From an uncultured Hyphomonadaceae bacterium (GTDB taxonomy: Bacteria; Pseudomonadota; Alphaproteobacteria; Caulobacterales; Maricaulaceae): DNA of 64,000 nt. Every line of letters begins with the position of its first letter. The stretch's first letter is position 1. The DNA lies in contig CAJXPX010000014.1 in NCBI GenBank assembly GCA_913058335.1, forward strand, positions 30,907 through 94,906, read 5' to 3'. Below the pieces are notes generated by a model. It saw only the letters and a list, made by a program, of their open reading frames with translations. It was not told where the DNA came from and made no database searches. Of the stretch, positions 48,201 to 57,607 are shown in pieces. The position numbers and the translations under genes were made by a program.

Positions 48201-48369
48201 TTCTTGGAAGGACTGTGAATTTGCATATTGCAGCGACTATTTTGCCGCTCTATGCAAATATTAACGCTTTTGTGCGAAGGAACATTCAGAGAGTGTTCAG
48301 CTCAGATCGTTAAATGTGGGCGACAAAGTTGGAAGCCGTCACGATTGTGTCGGGGGATTGGGAACATAT

Positions 48370-49002
48370 ATGCGCCTTTACATGCGGAAATCGCACATCA
48401 CGCTTCGCGCTATGGCTATCTCCGCTTGTTTATTGGGTTCTGCCTGCGCCACTGTTGATATGTCTGATATGGCGTCTGCCAAATCTTTAAATGTTGACAA
48501 CACCACTGATGTGAATGTGGTTGAGCGCGCCGCCGCGAAGCTTTATTCTGTTTTTACCAATCGAGGTTTTGTCGCAAAAGACTCACGAAACAAGATGCGC
48601 TCTGCGGCTTTAACCCTGTTAAAAGGGCTGGAGAACAAGCCGTTAAACGAGGATGTGGATTACGCCCACTCCGTTAGTACGCTTGATGCCTTAGAGGCAG
48701 ATATAGATCTGGCCCGCGGATATGTTGACCAAACCCGTCAGGCAGCCGAAATATATCTCGCTATGGCGCCGGGAGAGACGTCTTTACGCAAAGAATTGGT
48801 CAGTTTGGAAAAATCTTTAATTGCTTCTCATGAAGCGCAAGAAACATTTAGTAAGGCGCTTTCTCTTAAAAACCAGCCTGCCGATAACGCCGAATTCCTC
48901 CAATTCTCAGCGAGTGTTGATTTTCTTCGTCAGGCCACAGATGCGTTCGGAGATCGAGTTCGCTCTGATGCTATGGAGTCAGGCGAAGACGCAATCGGCT
49001 AG
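48370..49002 (+). CDS. Putative envelope (lipo)protein of unknown function
   Basis: I do not recognise this protein. The ATG at 48370 (GGGA seven bases upstream) gives 210 residues. The basic n-region RLYMRKSHITLR and hydrophobic core end at LLGSAC, close to a lipobox although glycine at -3 is unusual. The mature protein looks all-helical (VVERAAAKLYSVFTNRGF, LEADIDLARGYVDQTRQAAE). It lies 171 bases before the Mla-type operon, so a link with envelope lipid transport is possible but unproved. Confidence 0.65.
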   Translation: MRLYMRKSHITLRAMAISACLLGSACATVDMSDMASAKSLNVDNTTDVNVVERAAAKLYSVFTNRGFVAKDSRNKMRSAALTLLKGLENKPLNEDVDYAHSVSTLDALEADIDLARGYVDQTRQAAEIYLAMAPGETSLRKELVSLEKSLIASHEAQETFSKALSLKNQPADNAEFLQFSASVDFLRQATDAFGDRVRSDAMESGEDAIG

Positions 49003-49173
49003 CGAGCGCCTGTTTTGAGAATTAGGATTTGGGCTTTCCTCTAAATTGGACTTTTAATTGGTCCGTTTAACCTTCGACGTTCATGCCAAGGCCCAAAATT
49101 TAAACTGACAGTTTATTGCTGGAAATAGAACCTTTGCTTGACGGGGACGTTGCTTGTTTGCAACTTGTTTGTG

Positions 49174-50304
49174 ATGTCTGAAAACGAACAATATACTCTT
49201 ACAGAGCAAGGCCAGACTTTGCTCGTGAAAGCGCGAGGCGATTGGACGTTTGAAAACGCCAAAAGCCTGTATGAGAGCCTGTCTGACGAACCGGGATCAA
49301 AAGAGCTGACAGAAGTTCGTTACGACTTTTCGGAAATGACGGAACTGGACACGTCCGGCGCTTACCTCCTGGCTCGGCTTATGGAAGGAGATGCGGGGAA
49401 AAGGCGAAACTGGAACATTGATCAAGGCACAAAAGGCCAAATGACATTGATGAAAGCGGCCTGTGAGGCGCTCCGCGGAGAACCGCCTGTTCATACACGT
49501 CAGTGGTATGACACGCTCATACGCCTTGGCGTCGCGACAGAGCGTTTTGGCAAAGAGGTTTGGGAAACTCTGGCATTTATCGGGCATTTCTTCTCGGTCA
49601 TGGGACGCCTTCTTCTGACACCTTACAAAATCCGCTGGAAATCGGTGGTCGCTCTTATTGAAGAAGTTGGCCTTGATGCCGCCCCTATTGTCATGGTTCT
49701 AAGTTTTTTCATTGGAGCGGTTATCGCTTATATGGGGGCTAATTTGCTTGCGTCCTTTGGGGCAAGCGTATTTATGGTTGATTTGGTTGGCTTCGCGGTA
49801 TTGAGGGAGCTAGCGCCGATTATCACCGCCATTTTGTTGGCGGGACGTTCTGATTCTGCTTTTACCGCCCAGATCGGGGCGATGAAAATGCGCCAAGAAA
49901 TTGACGCCATGACGGTTATAGGTCTGAATACTTATGAAACTCTCGTTGTCCCCCGGGCAATCGCCTGTGTCGTTGTCACGCCTATTCTGACCTTCTTGGC
50001 TATGATGAGCGGTATTTTCGGGGGCATGTTGGTCGCTTGGACCGGGGGCGCGGATATCTCCCCTGTTATGTTCTTCGGCCGTTTCCGGGAGGCAATAGAT
50101 TTGACCCAGTTCGGGGTTGGCCTCATCAAGACGCCTATTTTCGGATTGATCATTGCCATTATCGGATGCCGTCAGGGCCTGGCTGTGACCGGTAGTGTGG
50201 AATCTTTGGGAGCCAGGACGACAACGAGTGTGGTTCAGGCTATTTTTGCTGTGATTGCCGTGGATGCGATGTTTGCGATTCTTTTCTATCAAATAGGTGT
50301 CTGA
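49174..50304 (+). CDS. mlaE: MlaE-type ABC transporter permease with N-terminal STAS domain
   Basis: Permease of a phospholipid transport system between inner and outer membranes. Residues 1 to about 100 are a STAS domain like MlaB (VRYDFSEMTELDTSGAYLLA). From about 130 it is the MlaE permease (VMVLSFFIGAVIAYMGANLL, ELAPIITAILLAGRSDSAF, IGAMKMRQEIDAMTVIGLN). The ATG at 49174 gives 376 residues, and an upstream TTG at 49138 is less likely. The fusion replaces separate mlaB and mlaE genes. TGATG couples it to mlaF. Confidence 0.93.
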   Translation: MSENEQYTLTEQGQTLLVKARGDWTFENAKSLYESLSDEPGSKELTEVRYDFSEMTELDTSGAYLLARLMEGDAGKRRNWNIDQGTKGQMTLMKAACEALRGEPPVHTRQWYDTLIRLGVATERFGKEVWETLAFIGHFFSVMGRLLLTPYKIRWKSVVALIEEVGLDAAPIVMVLSFFIGAVIAYMGANLLASFGASVFMVDLVGFAVLRELAPIITAILLAGRSDSAFTAQIGAMKMRQEIDAMTVIGLNTYETLVVPRAIACVVVTPILTFLAMMSGIFGGMLVAWTGGADISPVMFFGRFREAIDLTQFGVGLIKTPIFGLIIAIIGCRQGLAVTGSVESLGARTTTSVVQAIFAVIAVDAMFAILFYQIGV

Positions 50305-51113
50305 TGAAAGCGCAAATAAATAACGATGCGCCGCCTATGGAGGCGAGGGGTATTCTGACGCAATTCGGCCCAAATGTAATTCACGAAAATCTGGATTTCA
50401 GGATCAATAGAGGTGAAATCGTCGGCTTGGTTGGCGGCTCAGGCTCTGGCAAGTCTGTCTTGATGAATACAATGTTAGGACTGAAAGAGCCTGAAGGCGG
50501 CGTGGTGAAATATTTTGGAGAGAACCGCCGGGACCTCTCTTTTGAAGACCGCCAAGCCATAAACAATGAAATTGGAGTGCTATTTCAAGGAGGCGCGCTG
50601 TTTTCCTCTATGACTGTCCGTCAGAATATTATGGTGCCGCTGCGCGAGCATACGGATCTTCCCGAAGAGTTGATGCGCGAGCTTGCAGACATGAAAATTC
50701 ATATGGTTGGATTGCCGCCGGAATCTGCAAAATTACACCCTTCTGATTTATCAGGGGGGATGAAAAAAAGGGCCGGTCTCGCTCGATCTCTTGCGCTTGA
50801 TCCGTCCCTTTTATTTCTGGATGAGCCGACAGCAGGGCTGGACCCTATCGGGGCACACGCTTTTGATGAGCTGATTTTAGGGTTAAGAGACGCAATGAAT
50901 TTGACGGTCTTGATGGTCACACATGACTTAGACAGTCTTTATGCCATTTGTGACCGTGTGGCAGTTTTAGTTGATAAACGAATTGCGATTGCCGATAAGT
51001 TAGAAGAAGTTCAGAAATATGATCACCCTTGGGTGAAAGAATATTTTGATGGGCCAAGATCCCGGGCTGCAATGGCTGCGGGCGGTAAATCCAAGACGAA
51101 GGCGGCTGACTGA
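50304..51113 (+). CDS. mlaF: MlaF-type ABC transporter ATP-binding protein
   Basis: Energises the MlaE permease. Walker A is GGSGSGKSVLMNTM, the signature is LSGGMKKRAGLARSLAL, Walker B is LFLDEPTAGLDPIGA, and the H-loop lies in MVTHDLDSL. The segment ALFSSMTVRQNIMVPL is typical of MlaF. It is 269 residues. It lies between mlaE and mlaD with a one-base overlap upstream. Confidence 0.95.
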   Translation: MKAQINNDAPPMEARGILTQFGPNVIHENLDFRINRGEIVGLVGGSGSGKSVLMNTMLGLKEPEGGVVKYFGENRRDLSFEDRQAINNEIGVLFQGGALFSSMTVRQNIMVPLREHTDLPEELMRELADMKIHMVGLPPESAKLHPSDLSGGMKKRAGLARSLALDPSLLFLDEPTAGLDPIGAHAFDELILGLRDAMNLTVLMVTHDLDSLYAICDRVAVLVDKRIAIADKLEEVQKYDHPWVKEYFDGPRSRAAMAAGGKSKTKAAD

Positions 51114-51115
51114 TT

Positions 51116-52093
51116 ATGGAAAACAAGGCCCATTATGCCCTGATCGGAATCTTTGTACTGCTCTCTATGATCGCAGCACTGGCATTCATGGCGTGGCTCT
51201 CAAACGCTCAGTTTGATCAGAAATTCGATGAGTATGAAGTGAGTTTCAACGGGCCTGTTCGGGGCCTGACCCAAGGGAGTGAGGTTCGCTTTAATGGGTT
51301 AAAGGTCGGAGAAGTCTTGGGACTTCGATTAGACCCGAAGGATACAAATACCGTTCTGGCTGAAATCCAAGTCATTACCGACACACCCGTCGACACAAAA
51401 AGCTATGCTCGTTTGGAGCCATTAGGGCTTACAGGACTTAGCTATATTCAAATTTTCTCTGGCGGAGAAGAATTTCCGTTACTTAAAGATTTGCCCGGAA
51501 GAGGCCCTAAGAGAATTGAAGGTCAAATGAGCCAGATTGATACTTTCCTCGATGGCGGGGGGTCTGTTATTGAAAGCGCCGGAAGGGCGCTGAAGTCTGT
51601 GAATGATGTGCTATCTGAAGACGCCATTGAAGACTTTCATCAAATACTGCAAAATATTGAGAAGGTGACGGGAGATCTGGACGCTTCTGAACTCGATATG
51701 GATCAGGTAAATAATATGTTCGTCTCTGTTGCGAATGCCGCTGACAGAATTGCGATCACGGCTGATAGTATTACGGAAACTTCTTCCTCCATTACAGGTG
51801 TAGTTGACGGAGATGTGAAAGATATAATTGCTCGGGCCGAATCGACACTTGATAATCTCGATACAGCTCTGGCGTCTTATGATGAACTTGCAGGTCAAGG
51901 AAACGAATTGATTGTGGATGCAAGAGACGCCATTAACCGTCTTTCCAATTCAGGCTTAACGGACTTGGAAGAAACAGTTGATGCAATACGACGTCTTGTC
52001 GAAACCTTAGGGCGCGTGGCCGATGGTTTGGAACAGAATCCGTCCCAGTTCATTGTCGGGGCAGAACGTGAAACGGTGGACTTGCCCCAATGA
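51116..52093 (+). CDS. mlaD: MlaD/MCE-domain periplasmic substrate-binding protein
   Basis: Membrane-anchored lipid-binding component. One N-terminal helix (about residues 8-30) is followed by the MCE domain (NGPVRGLTQGSEVRFNGLKV, LEPLGLTGLSYIQI). Residues about 140-310 form a long helical region, consistent with an extended periplasmic tunnel or coiled coil. It is 325 residues, longer than E. coli MlaD (about 183). It overlaps the downstream lipoprotein gene by 4 bases. Confidence 0.93.
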   Translation: MENKAHYALIGIFVLLSMIAALAFMAWLSNAQFDQKFDEYEVSFNGPVRGLTQGSEVRFNGLKVGEVLGLRLDPKDTNTVLAEIQVITDTPVDTKSYARLEPLGLTGLSYIQIFSGGEEFPLLKDLPGRGPKRIEGQMSQIDTFLDGGGSVIESAGRALKSVNDVLSEDAIEDFHQILQNIEKVTGDLDASELDMDQVNNMFVSVANAADRIAITADSITETSSSITGVVDGDVKDIIARAESTLDNLDTALASYDELAGQGNELIVDARDAINRLSNSGLTDLEETVDAIRRLVETLGRVADGLEQNPSQFIVGAERETVDLPQ

Positions 52094-52746
52094 TTAAACC
52101 TTCGATGATAAACCCTTTCAAGCTCACTTCTGCTTCCCTGATTGGCTTTGTAACCCTGTTGTCTCTAAGCGCTTGTTCAGTGCTTCCTGATCCGGCGCCG
52201 GCTGATACGATCTATCGATTGACCACGTCGCCTGACTCTGTGACGAGTAATGCCGACGCAGCCGTTATACGGATTGACCGGCCAAGCGCGCCGATCGTAT
52301 TCCAAAATCGGGATGTCGTCGTCTCTCCGGATGGCCAGCGTTTAGCCTCCGCGTCTCAGGCAAAATGGTCAGAAATAACCCCAATACTGGTACAAAATGC
52401 CTTTATTGAAGTTCTTGCAGCGAGAAAGGATATTATCGGGGTTTTGCCATCTTCCGGCGCGCGAACAGATACGCGGGTTCAACTGACGATTAAAAATTTC
52501 GAGGCGCAATTTGACCAAGGCCAGCAATCAGCCCCCAAGGCGGTCGTCCGGTATTCGGCGACCTTTGCCAATGCATCAGACCGGTCTTTGATCGGGACGT
52601 ATGAAACGACAAAAATGAAAAGGGCAAATGCCGCGTCTGTCTCTTCTATTGTTGAAGCTATTTCTATGGCGAATCGAGAGGCGCTGTCAGATATTTCTGA
52701 CTGGCTGGCGACAGAATCCCAAAAATTCAATGAGACGAAAACTTAA
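52090..52746 (+). CDS. ABC-type transport auxiliary lipoprotein (PqiC-like)
   Basis: The signal peptide has lipobox LSAC (cysteine near residue 29), so the 218-residue protein is a lipoprotein, probably of the outer membrane. The mature part matches the ABC auxiliary (PqiC/DUF330-type) pattern: YRLTTSPD, VIRIDRPSAPIVFQNRDVVV, WSEITPILVQNAFIEVL and the C-terminal FSA-like SVSSIVEAISMANREALSD. It is fourth in the mla operon and likely docks the MlaD assembly at the outer membrane. Confidence 0.85.
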   Translation: MIKPSMINPFKLTSASLIGFVTLLSLSACSVLPDPAPADTIYRLTTSPDSVTSNADAAVIRIDRPSAPIVFQNRDVVVSPDGQRLASASQAKWSEITPILVQNAFIEVLAARKDIIGVLPSSGARTDTRVQLTIKNFEAQFDQGQQSAPKAVVRYSATFANASDRSLIGTYETTKMKRANAASVSSIVEAISMANREALSDISDWLATESQKFNETKT

Positions 52747-52766
52747 GTTTTCTCCGTTTTGGTGAT

Positions 52767-53321
52767 TTATTCCTCTAAAAGCTCTTTTCCCTGAGCGGCT
52801 TTTCGACGCCTCCACCATATAATTCCGCCAAACACTCCGATTAAAGTGAGGGCGGCAACTGGCAATATTACTTCTAGTTTATCGCCGACCGCTTTGCCGA
52901 GGTAATGGCAGAGGGTAAAAATAATGATCGTATATAAAGTGGCTGTAAAAGCGATATAGAGGCAATACCTCAAATAGGAGACATTGAAATATCCGCAGGC
53001 CACATAGGCCGGAACTCGCGCGAGAGGCAGAAAACGAGCGCCCAATAAGGTGATAAAAAGATGTCGTTGCACTTTGTCTTGTAAATTGGCGATATGTTTC
53101 TTTTCAGCAAAGGCCCTTGCGTGGGGGTTTTTCAAGGCGGCCCATCCAATCCAGTACTTCCAGACATCGGACAGAATCAATCCAACAAGAATAACAAAAA
53201 AGATAGCCGGAAAATGTTGAGGTTTGGACGCAGATAGAGTGGCGGCGGCCAGAACCGCGGCGTCTTCCTGTACAAAGGGGCCTGTGGCGATGCCAAGATA
53301 TAAGAGCCAGCTGGGTTCCAT
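52767..53321 (-). CDS. DedA-family (VTT-domain) membrane protein
   Basis: Integral membrane protein, 184 residues, of the DedA/VTT family. Family members include lipid transporters or scramblases such as undecaprenyl-phosphate recyclers. The signatures are GPFVQEDAAVLAAATLSA near the N-terminus and ARFLPLARVPAYVACGYF near residue 95, then two C-terminal helices and a basic tail. It is convergent with the mla operon and divergent from tig. Exact substrate is unknown. Confidence 0.85.
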   Translation of the reverse strand: MEPSWLLYLGIATGPFVQEDAAVLAAATLSASKPQHFPAIFFVILVGLILSDVWKYWIGWAALKNPHARAFAEKKHIANLQDKVQRHLFITLLGARFLPLARVPAYVACGYFNVSYLRYCLYIAFTATLYTIIIFTLCHYLGKAVGDKLEVILPVAALTLIGVFGGIIWWRRRKAAQGKELLEE

Positions 53322-53539
53322 CGCAAAACTGTCTTTGGATTAAAGGGGTTAAGAAAGGTTTGAGCGTCGTTTCTTCTAACGCTGAAATTAAGCGCGTTTC
53401 AAGCGTAAGCTGCCATTGCAAGATGACAGTCTCCGTGACATAAGGCGCGAAATTTTAACCCCTGACCCGGGGCGGCGAAGCTATGTGCCTGATGGCCGGC
53501 CTATCCGCACCCGACATTGACACAGGATGGATGTCCGTC

Positions 53540-54880
53540 ATGCAAATCAAAGAACTAAAAACCGAAGGCCTGAGCTACACCTATGCGGTGACTGTTCCCA
53601 AAGAGGACCTCTCCGCCAAGTTGGATGCAAAAATCAAGGAAATGCAGCCGCAAGTTTCCCTCAAAGGCTTCCGCCCCGGTAAAGTCCCGGCATCCCACAT
53701 CAAGAAGATGTTCGGCCAGTCTATCATGAAAGACATTGTCGAAGAGACCGTCAATGAAACGTCTCAAAAAGCTATCAATGACAATAAAATCCGACCAGCC
53801 GGTCAGCCAAAAATCGATTTGCGCGCGAATGGCGAAGAAGTCACTAAAGGCACAGCAGATCTTGAGTATCAACTGACCGTCGAATCAATTCCTGAATTTG
53901 AGCCGGTTGATCCTGCAACGTTGAAATTTACCCGTTTGAAATACGAAGCCTCTGACGCCGATATGGAAGAGCGCCTCGCAGAGCTTGGTAAAGGGCAAAA
54001 GACTTACAAGAAGAAAGCCAAAACGGCGAAAGCTAAAAAAGACGATGCAGTTCTAATCGATTTCGTCGGCACGATTGACGGCGAAGCCTTTGACGGCGGC
54101 GCGATGGAAGGCCATCAGCTCGTGATTGGATCAGGCAGTTTCATCCCCGGATTTGAAGAGCAGCTTATTGGCGCCAAAGCAGGGGACGAAATGGACGTTA
54201 AAGTCACATTCCCTAAAGAATATCAGGCTGCGGATTTGGCCGGTAAAGAAGCTGTTTTCGCGACAAAGGTTCATGAAGTTCAAGGTGCGAAAGACGCCGA
54301 AATTGATGATGACTTTGCCAAAAACTTTGGGTTGGATGACCTCGACGCGCTTAAAGATGCCGTTAAAAAGCAGTATGAGTCAGAGCTGGAGATGCAGTCA
54401 CGCATGAAACTCAAGCGCGCTATTCTTGACGAGCTTGACAAGAAGCATAGTTTTGATCTGCCGCCAAACATGGTGGAAGCCGAGTTTGAAAACATCTGGA
54501 ATCAAGTGAAGGCCGAAAAAGAGGCTGGACAGCTTGACGAAGACGATGCCAAGAAAACCGACAAGCAGTTGGAAAAAGATTATCGCAAGATTGCTGAACG
54601 CCGCGTACGTTTGGGTCTGGTTCTCGCTGAAATGGGCCAAAAGGCAGAAATTCAAATCACTAATGAAGAGCTTCAGCAAGCCATGATTGCCGAAGCGCGT
54701 CAATATCCGGGGCAGGAGCAACAAGTGGTTGAATTTTATCAGAAAAACCCGAATGCAATCGCTCAGTTACGTGCGCCGATCTATGAAGAGAAAGTTGTCG
54801 ACTTGATTATCGACAAGGCTGAAGTCAAAGACAAAAAAGTCGATAAGGAAGAACTCTTCAAAGAAGATGAAATGATCTAA
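53540..54880 (+). CDS. tig: Trigger factor, ribosome-associated chaperone
   Basis: Chaperone and prolyl isomerase that meets nascent chains at the ribosome exit. The ribosome-binding signature is LKGFRPGKVPASHI near residue 45. The FKBP domain (VLIDFVGTIDGEAFDGG, FIPGFEEQLIGAKAGDE) spans about 150-245, and a long helical C-terminal domain follows. The ATG at 53540 (MQIKELKTEGLSY) gives 446 residues. Upstream ATGs at 53531 and 53483 are in frame but give no family-like sequence. A strong terminator follows. Confidence 0.95.
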   Translation: MQIKELKTEGLSYTYAVTVPKEDLSAKLDAKIKEMQPQVSLKGFRPGKVPASHIKKMFGQSIMKDIVEETVNETSQKAINDNKIRPAGQPKIDLRANGEEVTKGTADLEYQLTVESIPEFEPVDPATLKFTRLKYEASDADMEERLAELGKGQKTYKKKAKTAKAKKDDAVLIDFVGTIDGEAFDGGAMEGHQLVIGSGSFIPGFEEQLIGAKAGDEMDVKVTFPKEYQAADLAGKEAVFATKVHEVQGAKDAEIDDDFAKNFGLDDLDALKDAVKKQYESELEMQSRMKLKRAILDELDKKHSFDLPPNMVEAEFENIWNQVKAEKEAGQLDEDDAKKTDKQLEKDYRKIAERRVRLGLVLAEMGQKAEIQITNEELQQAMIAEARQYPGQEQQVVEFYQKNPNAIAQLRAPIYEEKVVDLIIDKAEVKDKKVDKEELFKEDEMI

Positions 54881-54930
54881 ACTGTCTAAACGCAGCTCCT
54901 ACCGAGCTTGAGTTTACTTCTATTGTGAGA

Positions 54931-54957
54931 AACCCGGCCATTAGGCCGGGTTTTTTA
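54931..54957 (+). terminator. Rho-independent terminator after tig
   Basis: The stem is AACCCGGCC (54931-54939), loop ATTA, GGCCGGGTT (54944-54952), and a T-run follows. It is 51 bases after the trigger factor stop and ends a monocistronic transcript. Confidence 0.9.
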
Positions 54958-55081
54958 TTTTAAGACCGCGCCAATTTTTATTTTTTACGAAATCCCTTGA
55001 TTAACCAGGTTTTGAAACTGAACCATTAGGCAAATGCAGGGACAACTTGGTTCCGGACTCAATGCCAGATAAGACCCCTTT

Positions 55082-56209
55082 ATGACCAACCTCCCTTTCG
55101 AGATTTTTTTGTCGACCCCTCCGGGGTTGGAAGAGTTATTGTTACAGGAAGTCAAAGAGGCAGGATTTAAAAGCCCCGTAGTCACCGCTGGCGGAGTCAC
55201 AATTTCCGGGGGATGGGGAGATGTTTGGCGGGCCAATTTGAGGTTACGGGGGGCATCGAAAGTTCTCGCCCGTATCGGGGAATTTCGTGCTTTTCATCTG
55301 GCACAGCTTGATAAGCGCGCGCGTAAATTTCCTTGGGGAGATATTCTTACGCCCGGAGTCAAGGTGAAGGTAGAGGTCAGCACGAATAAGAAGAGTAAAA
55401 TCTATCATGCTGGCGCGGCCGAAGAACGTCTTGAACGGGCCATCGCGGAAGAATTCGGGGCGGAAATAGTCGCCTCAAAACAAGACGCTGATATTGTCAT
55501 TAAGACCCGGATAGATCGAAATAATGTTATTTTATCAGTCAATACGTCCGGGGAGGGACTTCACAAACGCGGTTATAAACAGGCCATGGGGAAAGCTCCG
55601 ATGCGGGAAACTATGGCGGCCCTTTGCCTTCGGGGGTGCGGTTTTACGGGGCAGGAGCCCGTTTTGGATCCGATGTGCGGCTCAGGGACATTTCTTATTG
55701 AAGCAGCAGAGATTTCTGCTGGCCTTATCCCAGGTCGGAGCCGCCATTTTGCTTTTGAAAAATTAGCGTCTTATGATGCAAAAGCTGTCGAAATGTTGAA
55801 GACAGCGGAGCCTAAACTGAATGTGAACTCTCACTTTTATGGTTCTGACCGGAATGTAAAAGTTATAGAATTTGCGACTGAAAATGCTGAGCGGGCAGGG
55901 GTATCGCAGGTTTGCACCTTCTCGCCCAAACCGCTTAGGGCGCTTGAGCGTCCGGACGGGCCTCCGGGGCTCGTTATAGTCAATCCCCCTTACGGGGCGC
56001 GAGTGGGTAAGAAAAAGGATTTGTTCGCCCTCTATAATAGCTTCGGGCAAGTCATGCAGGAGAAGTTTAAAGGCTGGCGCGTCGGCATGGTGACATCGGA
56101 TACGAATTTGGCGCAAGCTACGAATTTGCCGTGGCTCCCCACTGATGCGCCGATTAACCACGGGGGCTTGCGCGTAAAACTATTCCGAACAGAGGCACTC
56201 GGTGATTAA
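55082..56209 (+). CDS. THUMP-domain class I methyltransferase (RlmL/YpsC-like)
   Basis: Putative 23S rRNA guanine-N2 methyltransferase. Residues about 50-160 form a THUMP RNA-binding domain. The methyltransferase domain has VLDPMCGSGTFLIEAAEI near residue 200 and the NPPY catalytic motif in IVNPPYGARVGKK. It is 375 residues, the single-domain form without the RlmK half. It ends 8 bases inside the next gene. Confidence 0.9.
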   Translation: MTNLPFEIFLSTPPGLEELLLQEVKEAGFKSPVVTAGGVTISGGWGDVWRANLRLRGASKVLARIGEFRAFHLAQLDKRARKFPWGDILTPGVKVKVEVSTNKKSKIYHAGAAEERLERAIAEEFGAEIVASKQDADIVIKTRIDRNNVILSVNTSGEGLHKRGYKQAMGKAPMRETMAALCLRGCGFTGQEPVLDPMCGSGTFLIEAAEISAGLIPGRSRHFAFEKLASYDAKAVEMLKTAEPKLNVNSHFYGSDRNVKVIEFATENAERAGVSQVCTFSPKPLRALERPDGPPGLVIVNPPYGARVGKKKDLFALYNSFGQVMQEKFKGWRVGMVTSDTNLAQATNLPWLPTDAPINHGGLRVKLFRTEALGD

Positions 56210-56759
56210 ACAGGCGAAAATAAAAGAGCGCCAAATAGCCAAGCGACGCCGCCTGGAACTTCAGACACCTGACGCGGCGACCGAATTGATCCGGCATTTT
56301 CCAGCTAACAAATTTCGGGGTGCGTCCATTGGAGGATTCTGGCCTTTACCCAGCGAGCTTGATGTCCGGCCTCTTTTGTCGGCGCTTTCAGAATTCGGCT
56401 TCGAGATATCTTTGCCGTGTTGTTCCGAGAAATCGCAGCCTCTTATATTTCGAGAGTGGGCGCCCGGAGATAAGCTTCAGTTAGGGCCTTTTCAGGTTCA
56501 AGAACCTCATAAAGAGAAGAAGAAATCGACACCGACGCTTGTTTTAGTTCCATTACTTGCGTTCACGCCGGAGGGACAACGGCTTGGCTATGGAGGCGGA
56601 TATTATGACCGGACCCTTGCTGAGCTGAGGTCATTAGGTGACGTTTTCGCTTGCGGTGTAGCTTATGCTGGGCAAGAGGTTTCTCACTTACCGACCGATG
56701 AGCATGATCAGCGCTTGGACGGTATTTTAACGGAACAATATTTTAGGGCTTTTGCATGA
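56202..56759 (+). CDS. 5-formyltetrahydrofolate cyclo-ligase
   Basis: Converts 5-formyl-THF to 5,10-methenyl-THF with ATP. Family motifs are IGGFWPLPSELDVRPLL, LVLVPLLAFTPEGQRLGYGG and GGYYDRTLAEL. It is 185 residues from GTG 56202, and this start overlaps the preceding stop by 8 bases. Its TGA overlaps the next ATG (ATGA). It belongs to a compact run of metabolic genes. Confidence 0.92.
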   Translation: MIKQAKIKERQIAKRRRLELQTPDAATELIRHFPANKFRGASIGGFWPLPSELDVRPLLSALSEFGFEISLPCCSEKSQPLIFREWAPGDKLQLGPFQVQEPHKEKKKSTPTLVLVPLLAFTPEGQRLGYGGGYYDRTLAELRSLGDVFACGVAYAGQEVSHLPTDEHDQRLDGILTEQYFRAFA

Positions 56760-57565
56760 GGTTTGCCTTTTTCGGAGATGTTGTCGGACGGGCCGGGCGC
56801 AATGCTGTCACGCGCCACCTCCCGCATATTCGGTCTAAGCTCGACCTCGATGCTGTCGTAATCAATGCGGAAAATGCGGCCGGAGGATTTGGAATTACAC
56901 GGGCGACGGCAGATGAACTGTTCGAAGCCGGCGCAGATGTACTTACGCTCGGCAATCATAGTTTTGATCAAGCGCAGGGCATTAGCGTGATTGAGAACGA
57001 AGAGCGACTTTTACGCCCTTGCAATTATCCGGTTGGACAAGTTCCGGGCCGCGGCGCCAGACTCTTCAGTGTAAATGGGTATAATTTCCTTGTTATCAAT
57101 GTGCATGGGCGTGTCTTTATGGACGCGCTGGATGATCCGTTTGTCGGGGTAGAACGTGAATTATTAGCCGCGCCATTGGGCGATGTGGCAGATGCCGTTT
57201 TAGTGGATATTCACGCAGAAGCCACATCGGAGAAGGCGGCTATGGGGTATTTTTGTGACGGCCGGGCATCGCTTGTTGTCGGGACGCACCAACATGTTCC
57301 CACTGCAGATACACGCATCTTGCCGGATGGAACGGCTTTTCAAACTGATGCCGGTATGTGCGGCGATTACAATTCCATTATTGGCATGGAAGTCGAGGAG
57401 CCGCTGCGCCGATTTACGACTCGTATCAAAGGCGGACGGTTCACACCGGCGTCAGGTGCAGGAACGCTGTGCGGAGTCTTTGTGGAAACGGAGGGAAGTG
57501 GTCTGGCAAAAACGGTCAGCCCGATACGTATTGGGGGACAACTCTCCGAAATTATGCCTTCCTAA
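56756..57565 (+). CDS. YmdB-type metallophosphoesterase
   Basis: TIGR00282 family, for which YmdB of Bacillus is a 2',3'-cyclic-nucleotide phosphodiesterase. Metal ligands lie in FFGDVVGRAGR (N-terminus), VINAENAAGGFGIT, TLGNHSFDQ, DIHAEATSEKAAMGYF and GTHQHVPTADTRIL. It is 269 residues. The GNHSFD differs slightly from the more usual GNHTWD. It overlaps the cyclo-ligase gene by 4 bases. Confidence 0.92.
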   Translation: MRFAFFGDVVGRAGRNAVTRHLPHIRSKLDLDAVVINAENAAGGFGITRATADELFEAGADVLTLGNHSFDQAQGISVIENEERLLRPCNYPVGQVPGRGARLFSVNGYNFLVINVHGRVFMDALDDPFVGVERELLAAPLGDVADAVLVDIHAEATSEKAAMGYFCDGRASLVVGTHQHVPTADTRILPDGTAFQTDAGMCGDYNSIIGMEVEEPLRRFTTRIKGGRFTPASGAGTLCGVFVETEGSGLAKTVSPIRIGGQLSEIMPS

Positions 57566-57607
57566 ACTATCTATTTAAAACCCGTCCCGCTTTGTTATAA
57601 CGCCTTC

